From JAWPMV01 sp038527215 (GTDB lineage Bacteria > Bacteroidota > Bacteroidia > J057), in contig JBCBGC010000002.1 in the NCBI GenBank assembly GCA_038527215.1, positions 62,001-126,000 on the forward strand: a stretch of DNA of 64,000 bases, read 5' to 3'. A program made the translations under genes and the position numbers. The notes under the pieces are model-generated. The model was not told the DNA's origin, made no database searches, and saw only the letters and a program-made list of their open reading frames with translations. Positions 49,785 through 58,600 of the stretch are shown here, piece by piece. Numbering within the stretch: position 1 is the stretch's first letter; every line of letters begins with the position of its first letter.

Positions 49785-51704
49785 TTAGCTTACTGGGTTC
49801 ATGGCGTAAGCGCGGGCATTCTTCCCTTCATAAAAATTGATATAAGCCTGGTTCACTACCCGGTTTCCACCTGGCGTGGGATAGTCCCCGGAAAAATACC
49901 AATCTCCCAGATGGTTGGGCATGGCCTTAGGTAGGTTTTCCAGCGGCTGATATACGATATCCAGTTCTGGTCCAAATCCCTCGGGACGGCAGATCTCGGT
50001 GATTTTGGCGGAAATTTCATCTTCAGTAAAAGGGGCATAAATTTCCTTCACGATATTTCGCTCATGCAGGACCCCTTCTTCCCGCATATTGATGATTTTG
50101 CGGTACACCTTATGAATAATCCCATCCTGTCCGGTTTCTTTCAATAGCGCGATCGCGGCCTGGAAAGCTACCAGCCTATCAATCTGCGACATATCGATGC
50201 CATAGCAATCAGGGTAGCGGATTTGCGGAGCAGAAGAAACAATGACCACCTTGCGTGGCTTGAGGCGCTCCAGCATGTGCAAGATACTGCGCTTGAGGGT
50301 GGTGCCCCGTACGATAGAATCATCAATGCATACGAGGTTGTCTACCCCATTGCGCACAATCCCTCGAGTAATATCGTAAACGTGGGCGACCATTTCATCC
50401 CGGTTCGCATCATCAGCGATAAAGGTCCGCATTTTCACGTCCTTGAGGATGATTTTTTCCACCCGAGGACGCATATTGATGATCTTGGTGATTTCTTCCT
50501 GGGTCCCTTTTCCTTCCAGGGCCTGTATCCACTCTACCTTTTGTTCATTCAGATAGTCCTCCAGTTCTTTGACCATCCCCCAGAAAGAACTCTCTGCGGT
50601 ATTGGGAATAAACCCAAAAATGGTGTTTTCAAGATCATGATTGACCTTTTCCAGCACCTTAGGCACGATATACCGCCCTAGTTCTTTCCGCTCTTTATAG
50701 ATATCCGGATCAGATCCACGGGAAAAATAAATTCGCTCAAAGGAGCAACTTTTCTTTTCCTTGGCCTTGGTAAAAGCCTTAACCTTAATTTGGCCACGGG
50801 CTTTGACGCTGAGGATATGTCCGGCCTCCAGTTCATTGATTTCTGCTGGCCGGAGGTTGAAGACGTTGCTGATGGTAGAGCGCTCCGAGGCTGCCACCAC
50901 AAACTCGTCATTGTGATAATAGAAACAGGGACGGATACCGTGCGGGTCTCTAACGATAAAGGCATCGCCGTTGCCGACCATGCCTCCTATAACGTAGCCT
51001 CCATCCCAGGCTTTAGCTGCACTCCTCATGATCTTCACCATGCTCATTTCTTCGGAGATCAGCCTGGCGGTCTCATTCCTGGTGTAGCCTTCTTTTTTGA
51101 GTTTTCGATAAAGGTCCTCATTAGCTACGTCCAGGAAATGACCGATCCTTTCCAGCATGGTTTCGGTATCGGTCTGGTAGCGGGGATGCTGCCCCAATTC
51201 TACGAGCTTCTGGAAGAGGTAATCGACATTGGTGAGGTTAAAGTTTCCGGCCAAGGCCAGGGCCCGATTGATGTATTCGTGGGTTCTGACCACCGGATGA
51301 CAAGCCTGGATGCCATAACTCCCGTGTGTTCCGTAGCGCAGGTGCCCCAGCATGACCTCCCCGGCGAAGGGAAAATGTTGCTTGAGGGTTTCGGCTTCCT
51401 GGTGGGATTCGGGGAATTCGTCCTGGTATTCGTCCTTATACTCCCCGATCTTCTCAAAGATATTGGTCCAGGGGTTGGTTTTGTTATCCCGAATACGCTT
51501 CATGTAGGGGCGACCGGGACGCACGTTTAGTTTCAGTACAGCGAGGCCGGCGCCATCTTGCCCCCGGTTGCGTTGCTTCTCCATGAGGAGGTACATTTTT
51601 TGCAGCCCCCAGAGAGCAGTCCCGTACTTTTCCTGGTAATAATCGAGCGGTTTTAACAAACGAATGAGGCCAATGCCACACTCGTGTTTTATTTGATCAC
51701 TCAC
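49785..51704 (-). CDS. purF: Amidophosphoribosyltransferase, long Bacteroidota form
   Basis: 639 residues, longer than the usual 470-510 for PurF. It catalyses the first committed step of purine synthesis (PRPP + glutamine to phosphoribosylamine). The class II glutaminase domain starts at Cys9 (KHECGIGLIRL), so an 8-residue propeptide must be removed. KQRNRGQDGAGLAVL (about 43-57) and HLRYGTHGSYGIQACHP (about 121-137) are glutaminase motifs. The phosphoribosyltransferase loop is CIDDSIVRGTT. Insertions of about 100 residues lie between the two. A promoter with an overlapping palindrome is seen upstream, and hpt is divergent. Confidence 0.88.
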   Translation of the reverse strand: MSDQIKHECGIGLIRLLKPLDYYQEKYGTALWGLQKMYLLMEKQRNRGQDGAGLAVLKLNVRPGRPYMKRIRDNKTNPWTNIFEKIGEYKDEYQDEFPESHQEAETLKQHFPFAGEVMLGHLRYGTHGSYGIQACHPVVRTHEYINRALALAGNFNLTNVDYLFQKLVELGQHPRYQTDTETMLERIGHFLDVANEDLYRKLKKEGYTRNETARLISEEMSMVKIMRSAAKAWDGGYVIGGMVGNGDAFIVRDPHGIRPCFYYHNDEFVVAASERSTISNVFNLRPAEINELEAGHILSVKARGQIKVKAFTKAKEKKSCSFERIYFSRGSDPDIYKERKELGRYIVPKVLEKVNHDLENTIFGFIPNTAESSFWGMVKELEDYLNEQKVEWIQALEGKGTQEEITKIINMRPRVEKIILKDVKMRTFIADDANRDEMVAHVYDITRGIVRNGVDNLVCIDDSIVRGTTLKRSILHMLERLKPRKVVIVSSAPQIRYPDCYGIDMSQIDRLVAFQAAIALLKETGQDGIIHKVYRKIINMREEGVLHERNIVKEIYAPFTEDEISAKITEICRPEGFGPELDIVYQPLENLPKAMPNHLGDWYFSGDYPTPGGNRVVNQAYINFYEGKNARAYAMNPVS

Positions 51705-51732
51705 GAGTATTCAGTAAGGTTAAACGTTAAGA

Positions 51733-51740
51733 CAAAGTTA
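51733..51740 (-). promoter_or_regulatory. Bacteroidota -7 box of purF
   Basis: TAACTTTG on the minus strand matches TAnnTTTG exactly. The leader to the start at 51704 would be about 20-25 nt. The -33 element is not clear and is probably replaced by the palindrome that overlaps the spacer. Confidence 0.55.
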
Positions 51741-51741
51741 C

Positions 51742-51759
51742 ACAAATGTTTGCATTTGT
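51742..51759. promoter_or_regulatory. Palindromic operator candidate over the purF promoter
   Basis: ACAAATG-TTTG-CATTTGT, a perfect 7-bp dyad next to the -7 box. A further half-site, GCATTTGTT, lies near 51772-51780. The position in the promoter spacer suits a repressor. The rest of the 51705-51947 gap shows nothing recognisable. Confidence 0.6.
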
Positions 51760-51947
51760 TTCATGGAATGTAGCATTTGTTCTCCCCCTAAATAAGAAAG
51801 GTTATCCACATTATGGGGAAGAAATATATGCAGGATCTGTTTCACTCGTTTTGATAACGTCCCAAAGGCTGGCCACATTGGATAAAGCTTTATTTTTCCC
51901 AGCTATCCTGTATTTTTACCTGCATCCGCGATCCTTCATTCCAGCAC

Positions 51948-52493
51948 ATGTCAGAATCTGTTCAAATTCACGACAAACGTTTTGTTCCCTATATCCGGGA
52001 AAACCAGATCAATCTCCGCCTACAAAGCCTGGCCGAAGAACTCAATCAGACCTATGCTGACAAGGCCGTCACCTTGCTGCCAGTCCTACAAGGGTCCTTC
52101 ATTTTCGCCGCAGACCTGATCCGACTGCTCGATTTTCAGCCGGCCCTGCATTTTATCCAACTCGCCTCGTATGGAGGAGGGCTGGAAAGCAGCGGTGAGG
52201 TAAAATGGATTCTACCCCCTCGCCTTACCTTCAAAGATCAGCACCTGCTGATCGTGGAAGATATCATCGACACAGGCCTCACTTGCGACGTCCTGATGGA
52301 CTATCTGATGAAAGATCAACCAGCTTCGGTAAGCATTTGTTCACTTTTGTTTAAAGAAGCTAATTTTAAGGGTAGGTATAAACCCGATTATGTGGGCTTT
52401 CAGATCCCCCCGGATTTCGTCCTGGGATATGGGTTGGATTATGCAGAAAAAGGGCGGGAACTACCAGCCATATACCGCATAGAAAGGGATTGA
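51948..52493 (+). CDS. hpt: Hypoxanthine phosphoribosyltransferase
   Basis: 181 residues, normal size. The PRPP-binding motif is LLIVEDIIDTGLTCDVLMDYL (about 102-122). VLPVLQGSFIFAADLIRLL (about 43-61) holds the cis-peptide loop for pyrophosphate, and PDYVGFQIPPDFVLGYGLDYAEKGRELPAIY (about 146-176) covers the purine-contacting C-terminus. It salvages hypoxanthine and guanine into IMP and GMP. Divergent from purF, pairing salvage and de novo steps. Confidence 0.93.
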   Translation: MSESVQIHDKRFVPYIRENQINLRLQSLAEELNQTYADKAVTLLPVLQGSFIFAADLIRLLDFQPALHFIQLASYGGGLESSGEVKWILPPRLTFKDQHLLIVEDIIDTGLTCDVLMDYLMKDQPASVSICSLLFKEANFKGRYKPDYVGFQIPPDFVLGYGLDYAEKGRELPAIYRIERD

Positions 52494-52508
52494 GGCAAGA
52501 AAAAGGGG

Positions 52509-53093
52509 TCAATGCAAGGCAGGACGCAGGGGCAAGCCACGTAGAACATCTGCCTCTATAGCGACCAATTCTTCCAACCTTTTTTCGACCACTTCTTCGG
52601 AAAAATAATTCAGGGTCATCTTCACAAAAATATGACCGTGTTTAGCCTCGGAAGCCCAGAGGGCGTGGTAAAACTTCTTGAGCTCTCCCGGAGGTAAGGC
52701 TTCATATACCAGACGGAAGCGTTCGGCGCCCCGGCACTCAATCACTGAGGCCCAAAGCATACGGTCCATGAATCTTTCCTCCCGGCCAGTCCGACAACTC
52801 TTCAACAGATCAGCTACATACTCATCCTTGCCCATGGCGGCAGGCAAGCCTATGCCCCGGGATTCCATGATGGCATACACCTGTTGAAAATGCTCCAGTT
52901 CCTCCACCGCAGTCTCAATCAATTCCGGAATGATGGCCAGCCGGTCGGGATATTTGGCGACGAAGCTCATGGCCATAGAAGAAGCCTTCCGCTCGCAATT
53001 GGCGTGGTCCTGTAAGAAGGCATCGAAGTCATTCATCACGGTATCGATCCACCCTGTGGGGCTATCGATGATCAAGTCTGCGGAAAGTTTCAT
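52509..53093 (-). CDS. miaE: tRNA-(ms2io6A)-hydroxylase MiaE-like
   Basis: 194 residues. It belongs to the ferritin-like di-iron enzymes that hydroxylate the isopentenyl side chain of ms2i6A37 in tRNA. Di-iron ligand motifs are DHANCERKASSMAMSF (about 29-44, with Glu), ETAVEELEHFQQVY (about 61-74, ExxH), ECRGAERFRLVYEAL (about 118-132) and ASEAKHGHIFVKM (about 147-159, ExxH). It converges on hpt with 15 bp between the stops. Confidence 0.92.
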   Translation of the reverse strand: MKLSADLIIDSPTGWIDTVMNDFDAFLQDHANCERKASSMAMSFVAKYPDRLAIIPELIETAVEELEHFQQVYAIMESRGIGLPAAMGKDEYVADLLKSCRTGREERFMDRMLWASVIECRGAERFRLVYEALPPGELKKFYHALWASEAKHGHIFVKMTLNYFSEEVVEKRLEELVAIEADVLRGLPLRPALH

Positions 53094-53147
53094 TTAGTTC
53101 GGATTGTGGGGCAAAAATAGGGATAATAGGCCAAGGGAGCCAGTTTT

Positions 53148-54488
53148 TTACTTAAGGCGTTTGGCTCCCTGAATCATTTCGCGGAAGTAAGCCCCATTCC
53201 CGGGCCCAAACCAATTCATGGTCCAGGTTTCATAGCTTTCCATGTCATACCAGCGGTCATCGGTGATATAACCAGCATAGCCTCCGTTAAAGCTGGTGAG
53301 GATGACCTGCTCCATTGGAGAGGAAAGCCCCACGCTCAATTCACCCGAGAGTTCTGCCGGGAGTCCGATCATCTTGATATCGCCCAATTGTAAGACAGAT
53401 AGATAAAAGGCTGGTTTACCAAAAAGGGACTCAAATACCCAGGGACGCAAACGCCATTGCTTGAAAATACGAACCTGCGGTTCTCCCAAATCTATCGGAT
53501 AGCGGGCGATCCCCAACTGATGAGGATAAGTAGCCGTCATGCCTTCACGCTCAAGTTCTACTACTTTTTGAGCCAGGCCCTCTCCTAACCACTGCACTTG
53601 CTCTGCATCCGTTTTATCCTCCCCTTCGGGTCCCATAGAGCCTACTCCTGCTGCCGCAAAGGCGGCCAGCTCAATGTCTGCCCGGGCTTCCATATTGCTC
53701 ACCAAGCTTCCGGGATAGTCTCCGTGATATTGCATGAACTCACCGGGCAGGCAGGTGGCATGCGCGCCAAAGGTGAGAAAATAGGCCGCAGCTCCACTGT
53801 CAGGCTGAAAGCGGATGCCTCTAAGCCAGGGATCTTCGGTGCCTTTTTCTCCTACCAGTCGGTTATACACCAAATCTGCATCGTGGCTCATCACATAGCT
53901 TACTGCGACCTGCTGCTGACGAGCTTGCGCCTGAACCAGGGCTTTTTTCCCTTGCTCAAATAACCAATCAATGACTTTTTCATCATAGGGACCAGCAAAA
54001 GACTCTCCGGTTCTTCCCGGAGCAAATCCTCCCAGGCTGGCGTGCGTATGGGTAGCCGTGAGATAACATTGGGCCGCAGTCAGCGGTAATTCCTCCTGCC
54101 GGGCGGCCATTTTCTCTACCAACAAAGGCGGGACGATCAGCAGATCAAAAGCCAGAATAGCCGCCGTAGTGGTGCCATTGTCCAGGAAAAAGGCTTTTAC
54201 CCACAGAGAATCCCCTACCCCTTCAGCTAAGGCACCTTCACGCATGCCATAGCCCGCCAGCGGGGTCGCAAATGGCGGGATCAAACTGGCTTTCCCCCAG
54301 CCTGCTTCCATGCTGTCTCCCGGTTGCGCCAACGGCTGTTTCGCCGCCTGCACCAGGGTATTCATGGTTTGCTGATAATAGGTCGTTTGCTGATAAGGGG
54401 TCTCGTCCAGCGGTTTCAACACCGCTAAAAATGAGATGACCATCAATAACAAGGCTCCCCCCAATACCCACCAAATACGTCTTTTCAT
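53148..54488 (-). CDS. Neutral/alkaline ceramidase-like hydrolase, membrane anchored
   Basis: 446 residues from ATG 54488 (MKRRIWWVLGGALLLMVISFLAV, one N-terminal membrane helix). A start at 54578 would overlap the opposite gene region and add 30 polar residues. The ceramidase N-terminal family features are AGWGKASLIPPFATPLAGYG (about 57-76), LTATHTHASLGGFAPG (about 141-156, zinc His pair) and FGAHATCLPGEFMQYHGDYPG (about 238-258, zinc His). The enzyme family hydrolyses the amide bond of ceramides; smaller bacterial members may act on other lipids. It lacks the C-terminal domain of longer ceramidases. The fit with Bacteroidota sphingolipids is inference. Confidence 0.85.
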   Translation of the reverse strand: MKRRIWWVLGGALLLMVISFLAVLKPLDETPYQQTTYYQQTMNTLVQAAKQPLAQPGDSMEAGWGKASLIPPFATPLAGYGMREGALAEGVGDSLWVKAFFLDNGTTTAAILAFDLLIVPPLLVEKMAARQEELPLTAAQCYLTATHTHASLGGFAPGRTGESFAGPYDEKVIDWLFEQGKKALVQAQARQQQVAVSYVMSHDADLVYNRLVGEKGTEDPWLRGIRFQPDSGAAAYFLTFGAHATCLPGEFMQYHGDYPGSLVSNMEARADIELAAFAAAGVGSMGPEGEDKTDAEQVQWLGEGLAQKVVELEREGMTATYPHQLGIARYPIDLGEPQVRIFKQWRLRPWVFESLFGKPAFYLSVLQLGDIKMIGLPAELSGELSVGLSSPMEQVILTSFNGGYAGYITDDRWYDMESYETWTMNWFGPGNGAYFREMIQGAKRLK

Positions 54489-54603
54489 AGGATTTACGTT
54501 AGCTGGGTTCAAGTTAGGAATTGGAAGGCGAAGACGGAAAAAAGCTTGGGAAAAGGAAACCTCTCTCGTATTTTCCATGTTACATAGGACAAATGCCTAC
54601 TTC

Positions 54604-55620
54604 ATGCGAAACCTCATCTTTCTTTTTGCCCTGTCCGGTATCATCCTCACCTCCTGTAGCCGGGACAATCCCCCCAAAAAGGCCTTCGAAGCCTATCCCA
54701 TTCCGGAAGCGCCGGATTACAGCCAGGAAACTGCCTGGTCCTGTCTCCCGGATAAAAAGGATTATGCGGATTCTATTCCGAAGACCCTGACTTCCAGGCA
54801 GGATGACCAACCCAAAGTGGACGTTTTCTATATCTATCCGACCATTTTCAACAAAGGGGTGGCCTGGAATGCGTCGATCTTTGATGAGGAGCTTAACGGG
54901 GTGATTGATGAATACGCGATAAAAAACCAGGCCACGGCCTTTAACGAAAGTGGGCAACTTTTCATTCCCCGCTATCGGCAAATGAACTTTGGCGGCTTTT
55001 TCACAGAGGATACCGTCTCTAAGCGCAAAGCCTTGGAGTTGGCCTATTCAGATGTGCTGGCCGCTTTTGACTATTTCATCCAGAATCTCAACCAGGGGAG
55101 ACCCTTTGTCATTGCCGGACATTCCCAAGGCTCTTTGTTAGGCCTTTGGTTGTTGCGGGACAAAATAGACGGCACCGAGCTACAGAAACGCATGGTTGCC
55201 GCCTATGTGCCTGGCTGGCCTTTCCAGGAATCGGCTTTTAGCTCCATTCCGGTAGGCGAACGTCCGGAGCAAACTGGCTGTGTGTTGGGTTGGTGCTCCT
55301 GGCGAGAAGGCAGTGAGCCTAAGTCCCTGGAAACTTTTTACAAAAATGCCGTGGTGGTCAATCCGGTCACCTGGCGCAGAGATGGAGAAGCCAATGCCGC
55401 TGATGAGCACCTGGGCTTCGTGGGCAAAAACTTCTCCGTGGTGGATAAGCACCTCGTCGTAAAGGCCCACCAGGGCATTTTATGGGTGAGCCGTCCCATT
55501 CCCATCGTCCCTACCAAAAACTATCATTTCGCAGACATCAATTTATTCTGGCTCAATATCCGGCAGAATTTGGCCCAGCGCACTGCCCAGTACTTTGCAG
55601 AGCATCCAGAAGCACGTTAG
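54604..55620 (+). CDS. DUF3089 alpha/beta-hydrolase lipoprotein
   Basis: 338 residues from ATG 54604, giving a lipoprotein signal (LIFLFALSGIILTSCSRD, Cys17). Frame open further upstream to 54436 runs antisense to the ceramidase-like gene. DUF3089 features are VDVFYIYPTIFNKGVAWN (about 75-92), the nucleophile elbow PFVIAGHSQGSLLG (about 167-180) and NPVTWRR near 260. The His of the triad is probably in VKAHQG near 300. Divergent from the ceramidase-like gene. The stop overlaps the convergent PKD gene by 4 bp. Confidence 0.85.
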   Translation: MRNLIFLFALSGIILTSCSRDNPPKKAFEAYPIPEAPDYSQETAWSCLPDKKDYADSIPKTLTSRQDDQPKVDVFYIYPTIFNKGVAWNASIFDEELNGVIDEYAIKNQATAFNESGQLFIPRYRQMNFGGFFTEDTVSKRKALELAYSDVLAAFDYFIQNLNQGRPFVIAGHSQGSLLGLWLLRDKIDGTELQKRMVAAYVPGWPFQESAFSSIPVGERPEQTGCVLGWCSWREGSEPKSLETFYKNAVVVNPVTWRRDGEANAADEHLGFVGKNFSVVDKHLVVKAHQGILWVSRPIPIVPTKNYHFADINLFWLNIRQNLAQRTAQYFAEHPEAR

Positions 55621-58600
55621 CGAATAATGGTTACGGTTCCGCTTCGGGTAATCAATTTGCGGTGCTCGGGATGCGTTCCGTTAAAGGTCACCACCCAAAC
55701 GTATACGCCTTCCGGGACCTGCCTTCCCCCATAATAACCTGTCCAGAAATCCCAGGGAGTCCGGGTTTGGTACAGCAGCTTGCCCCAGCGGCTGAAGATC
55801 TTCAACTCGAATTGGTCCAGGTAATCATAGCCAATGCCAAAGCGGTCATTGGTGCCGTCCTCATTCGGGGTAAAAGCGTTGGGTACGTAGAGATTGGGTG
55901 GACAGACATCGACCACCCGGATGCTATCCCAGTGATGGCAGCCAAATTCATTGGTTACCCGAAAATCATAGATCAAAGAATCCACCACTTCTACGGTACG
56001 GGTGAAGGCTGAAGTATGGGGCCAGTAATATGCGGCAGCCGGACCAGCATCCAGGCTTACCGGCTGGCCTTTATACACACAGTTATCGACTTCGTAATAA
56101 CGATCACCGGGAGGCAGGGGATGAAAAAAGACCGGTATGCTCGTTTCATCCTGACAGCCTCGCAGGCTGAACAAGACCTCATAAATCCCTGAGTCCGTTA
56201 CTGCAATCTGGGGCGTCTGAAAAGGGAGGGGTTCCCCATCCCGCCACCAGGTATAGGTAGCCAGGGGCGCATCAAAATTTTGCGGACTGCCATCCAGCAG
56301 CAGCGTATCTCCCCAACACAAAGGATCATAACTCAGGTCCAGAATGGGTTCAGGTACCACCTCTACCAGGATGGTATCGATGGCTTCACAGCCGTTTTGA
56401 TCCGAAACCCGCAACCATACCGCCTGATCCTGGGCAAAACTCAGGGCACGTTCTTGGGGCGGCAAGGCAAAAAGACTGGGATGACTCCAGCTCCAGGTGC
56501 GAATGCTATCCAGACTCACCCCTTCCAGGCGCAAGGTATCGCCTTCACAGAGCAGGGCATCTCCCCCCAGGGAGACCTCAGGCAAGGGAAAGACGGTCAG
56601 ATTTACCAGGCTGTCCGCTTCACAGCCCGTATCTCGGAAAGTGAGCCTAACGCTATAGGTCCCGCTTTGGGTCGCTTGAAAAATGGCGGTGGTATCGCCC
56701 GTGCTCCAGGCATAGCTGACGCCCGGCTGTCCCACGTTCCAGGTAGCCACGCCCCCCTCACAAAAGCTGGTATCCGGTGGCATGGCAATTTGCGGTAAGG
56801 GATTGACTTGCAGGGTATCCTGAATGGTGGTGGTGCAGGTCCCGGTGGAATCTTCCAGAACCAGCGCCGGTAAGCGTCCTCCGGGCTGGTCGTACACATG
56901 ACTGACCTGCGCCCCAAAGCCGATTTCGCCATCCCCAAAATCCCAGGTATAGGTAGCAGCCTGCGGAGAGGTGGCTTGAAAAAAAATGGCCTCATTGGCA
57001 CAAATTTCCACATCAGACATGGTGAAATCCCCGCTGATGCCCGTCAGGGTAATAAAATCCGGCATCAGGATCGTGGCCGTACACCCCAGGGAGTCGGTGA
57101 GGGTCAGGCTTACATCGTAGCCCCCAAAATCACTGTAGATCTTGATCGGATTGGACAGAGAAGAAAAGGTTCCGTCCCCAAAGTCCCATTGCCACTGGGT
57201 AATGGGAGCCAACCCAGGCGTACTCAAGTCCTCAAAATTGACCAATAAAGGCGGACAAAGCGCTCCTCGGGGATCGGAAGTAAAATCTACCTGCGGCAGA
57301 TTGGGAATGACGGAAAAACTGTCCAGGCGACTGGCCTGACAGCCCAGCGAATCCGTTACCGTGAGTTGAATGGTGTAGTCTCCTCCCGAAGGGAAAAAAG
57401 CTCCGAGCTCGCGAAGGGGGCTATTGGGAGCATTGATGCCGGTAAACTGCCACTGGTAGCTGAGGTTGCTGATCGCCAGGCTATCTCCTGCTCCCCCGCG
57501 TAACAGTAGCGAATCTCCTTGACAAAACTTTAGGCTATCCGCCGTATACGTAGCGATGGGTTGAATGGGCTTGATCCAGAGGGTATCACTGCCTGAGCAA
57601 CCCGAAACATCGGTTACCGTGAGCACTACCGGCCAACCAATCAGTTGCTGATCAGGTGGCAATAACAGAGAGTCAAAGGTAAAAGTGGTCAGCGAATCAT
57701 TGCCGTTGAGCACATTGCCCCAGCCAAAATCCCAGACCCGGCTCACCACCGGATCAGTGGTAAAAGAAGAATCCCGAAAATTAACCGTCAAGGGAAAGCA
57801 GCCTACTGTAGCATCTGCGGCTATCTGTGCATTGACTCCGGATACTTGAATAAAATCCGGTCGGTATACCGTATCCGCGCAGCCATCCGCATTGGCCACG
57901 ATCAGTTCCACATCGTAATTCCCCACTTCGGTCAGGGTGACCACCGGATTTGGATCGGTCGACGTATAGGGCCCGATTTTCCAGCGCCACGAACTCACAT
58001 TGGCTACTGGCCCCGTAAAGTTGACCGTCAAAGGCGCACAGCCCTGGGTAGGAGCGGCCGAAAAACTGGTATCCGGCTCCGCCACGATTTTGAGGATTTG
58101 TTCGCCGGAGGTTTTGCAACTACAGCCATTATCAAAATTCCAGACCTCCACCCCAATCCAGTAGGCCCCCGTATCGGGAAAGGTATGGGTCGGATAAAAT
58201 TCATTATAGGTGACACCGCCGGGAAAGGTCCATTCCACGCTGTCGATGTAGGCGGTATCCAGGAGAAAAAGGGTATTGCTGGTATCAAATACCACCACCC
58301 CGCCAGGCGGAAAATTGGTTTCACAGGGCAGATCATCTATGCCTCCAGAGGCATAAGGCGGCCGCAACATGGTCCAGTCTTTTAACAAAAAACTATCCAC
58401 GCAGCCATAGTTATAGGTGTAAAAAGTGGTGCTCACATATTGCCCGGAATCCTGAAAGACGGGCACCGTAGACCCAAAGTCCCAGTTGCCATTAGTGGTG
58501 TCGTCGATCACCACCCCATGCCAGTCCCCCGTGGTCACGGCATACCAGACATAGTCAATGGTCGAGGTATCAGTGGCATTTTGGAAGAGGGAATTGGCGC

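Noticed and set aside
50790..51530. 246-codon plus-strand frame opposite purF
   Set aside because: It is antisense to a well-supported enzyme and has no recognisable motif.
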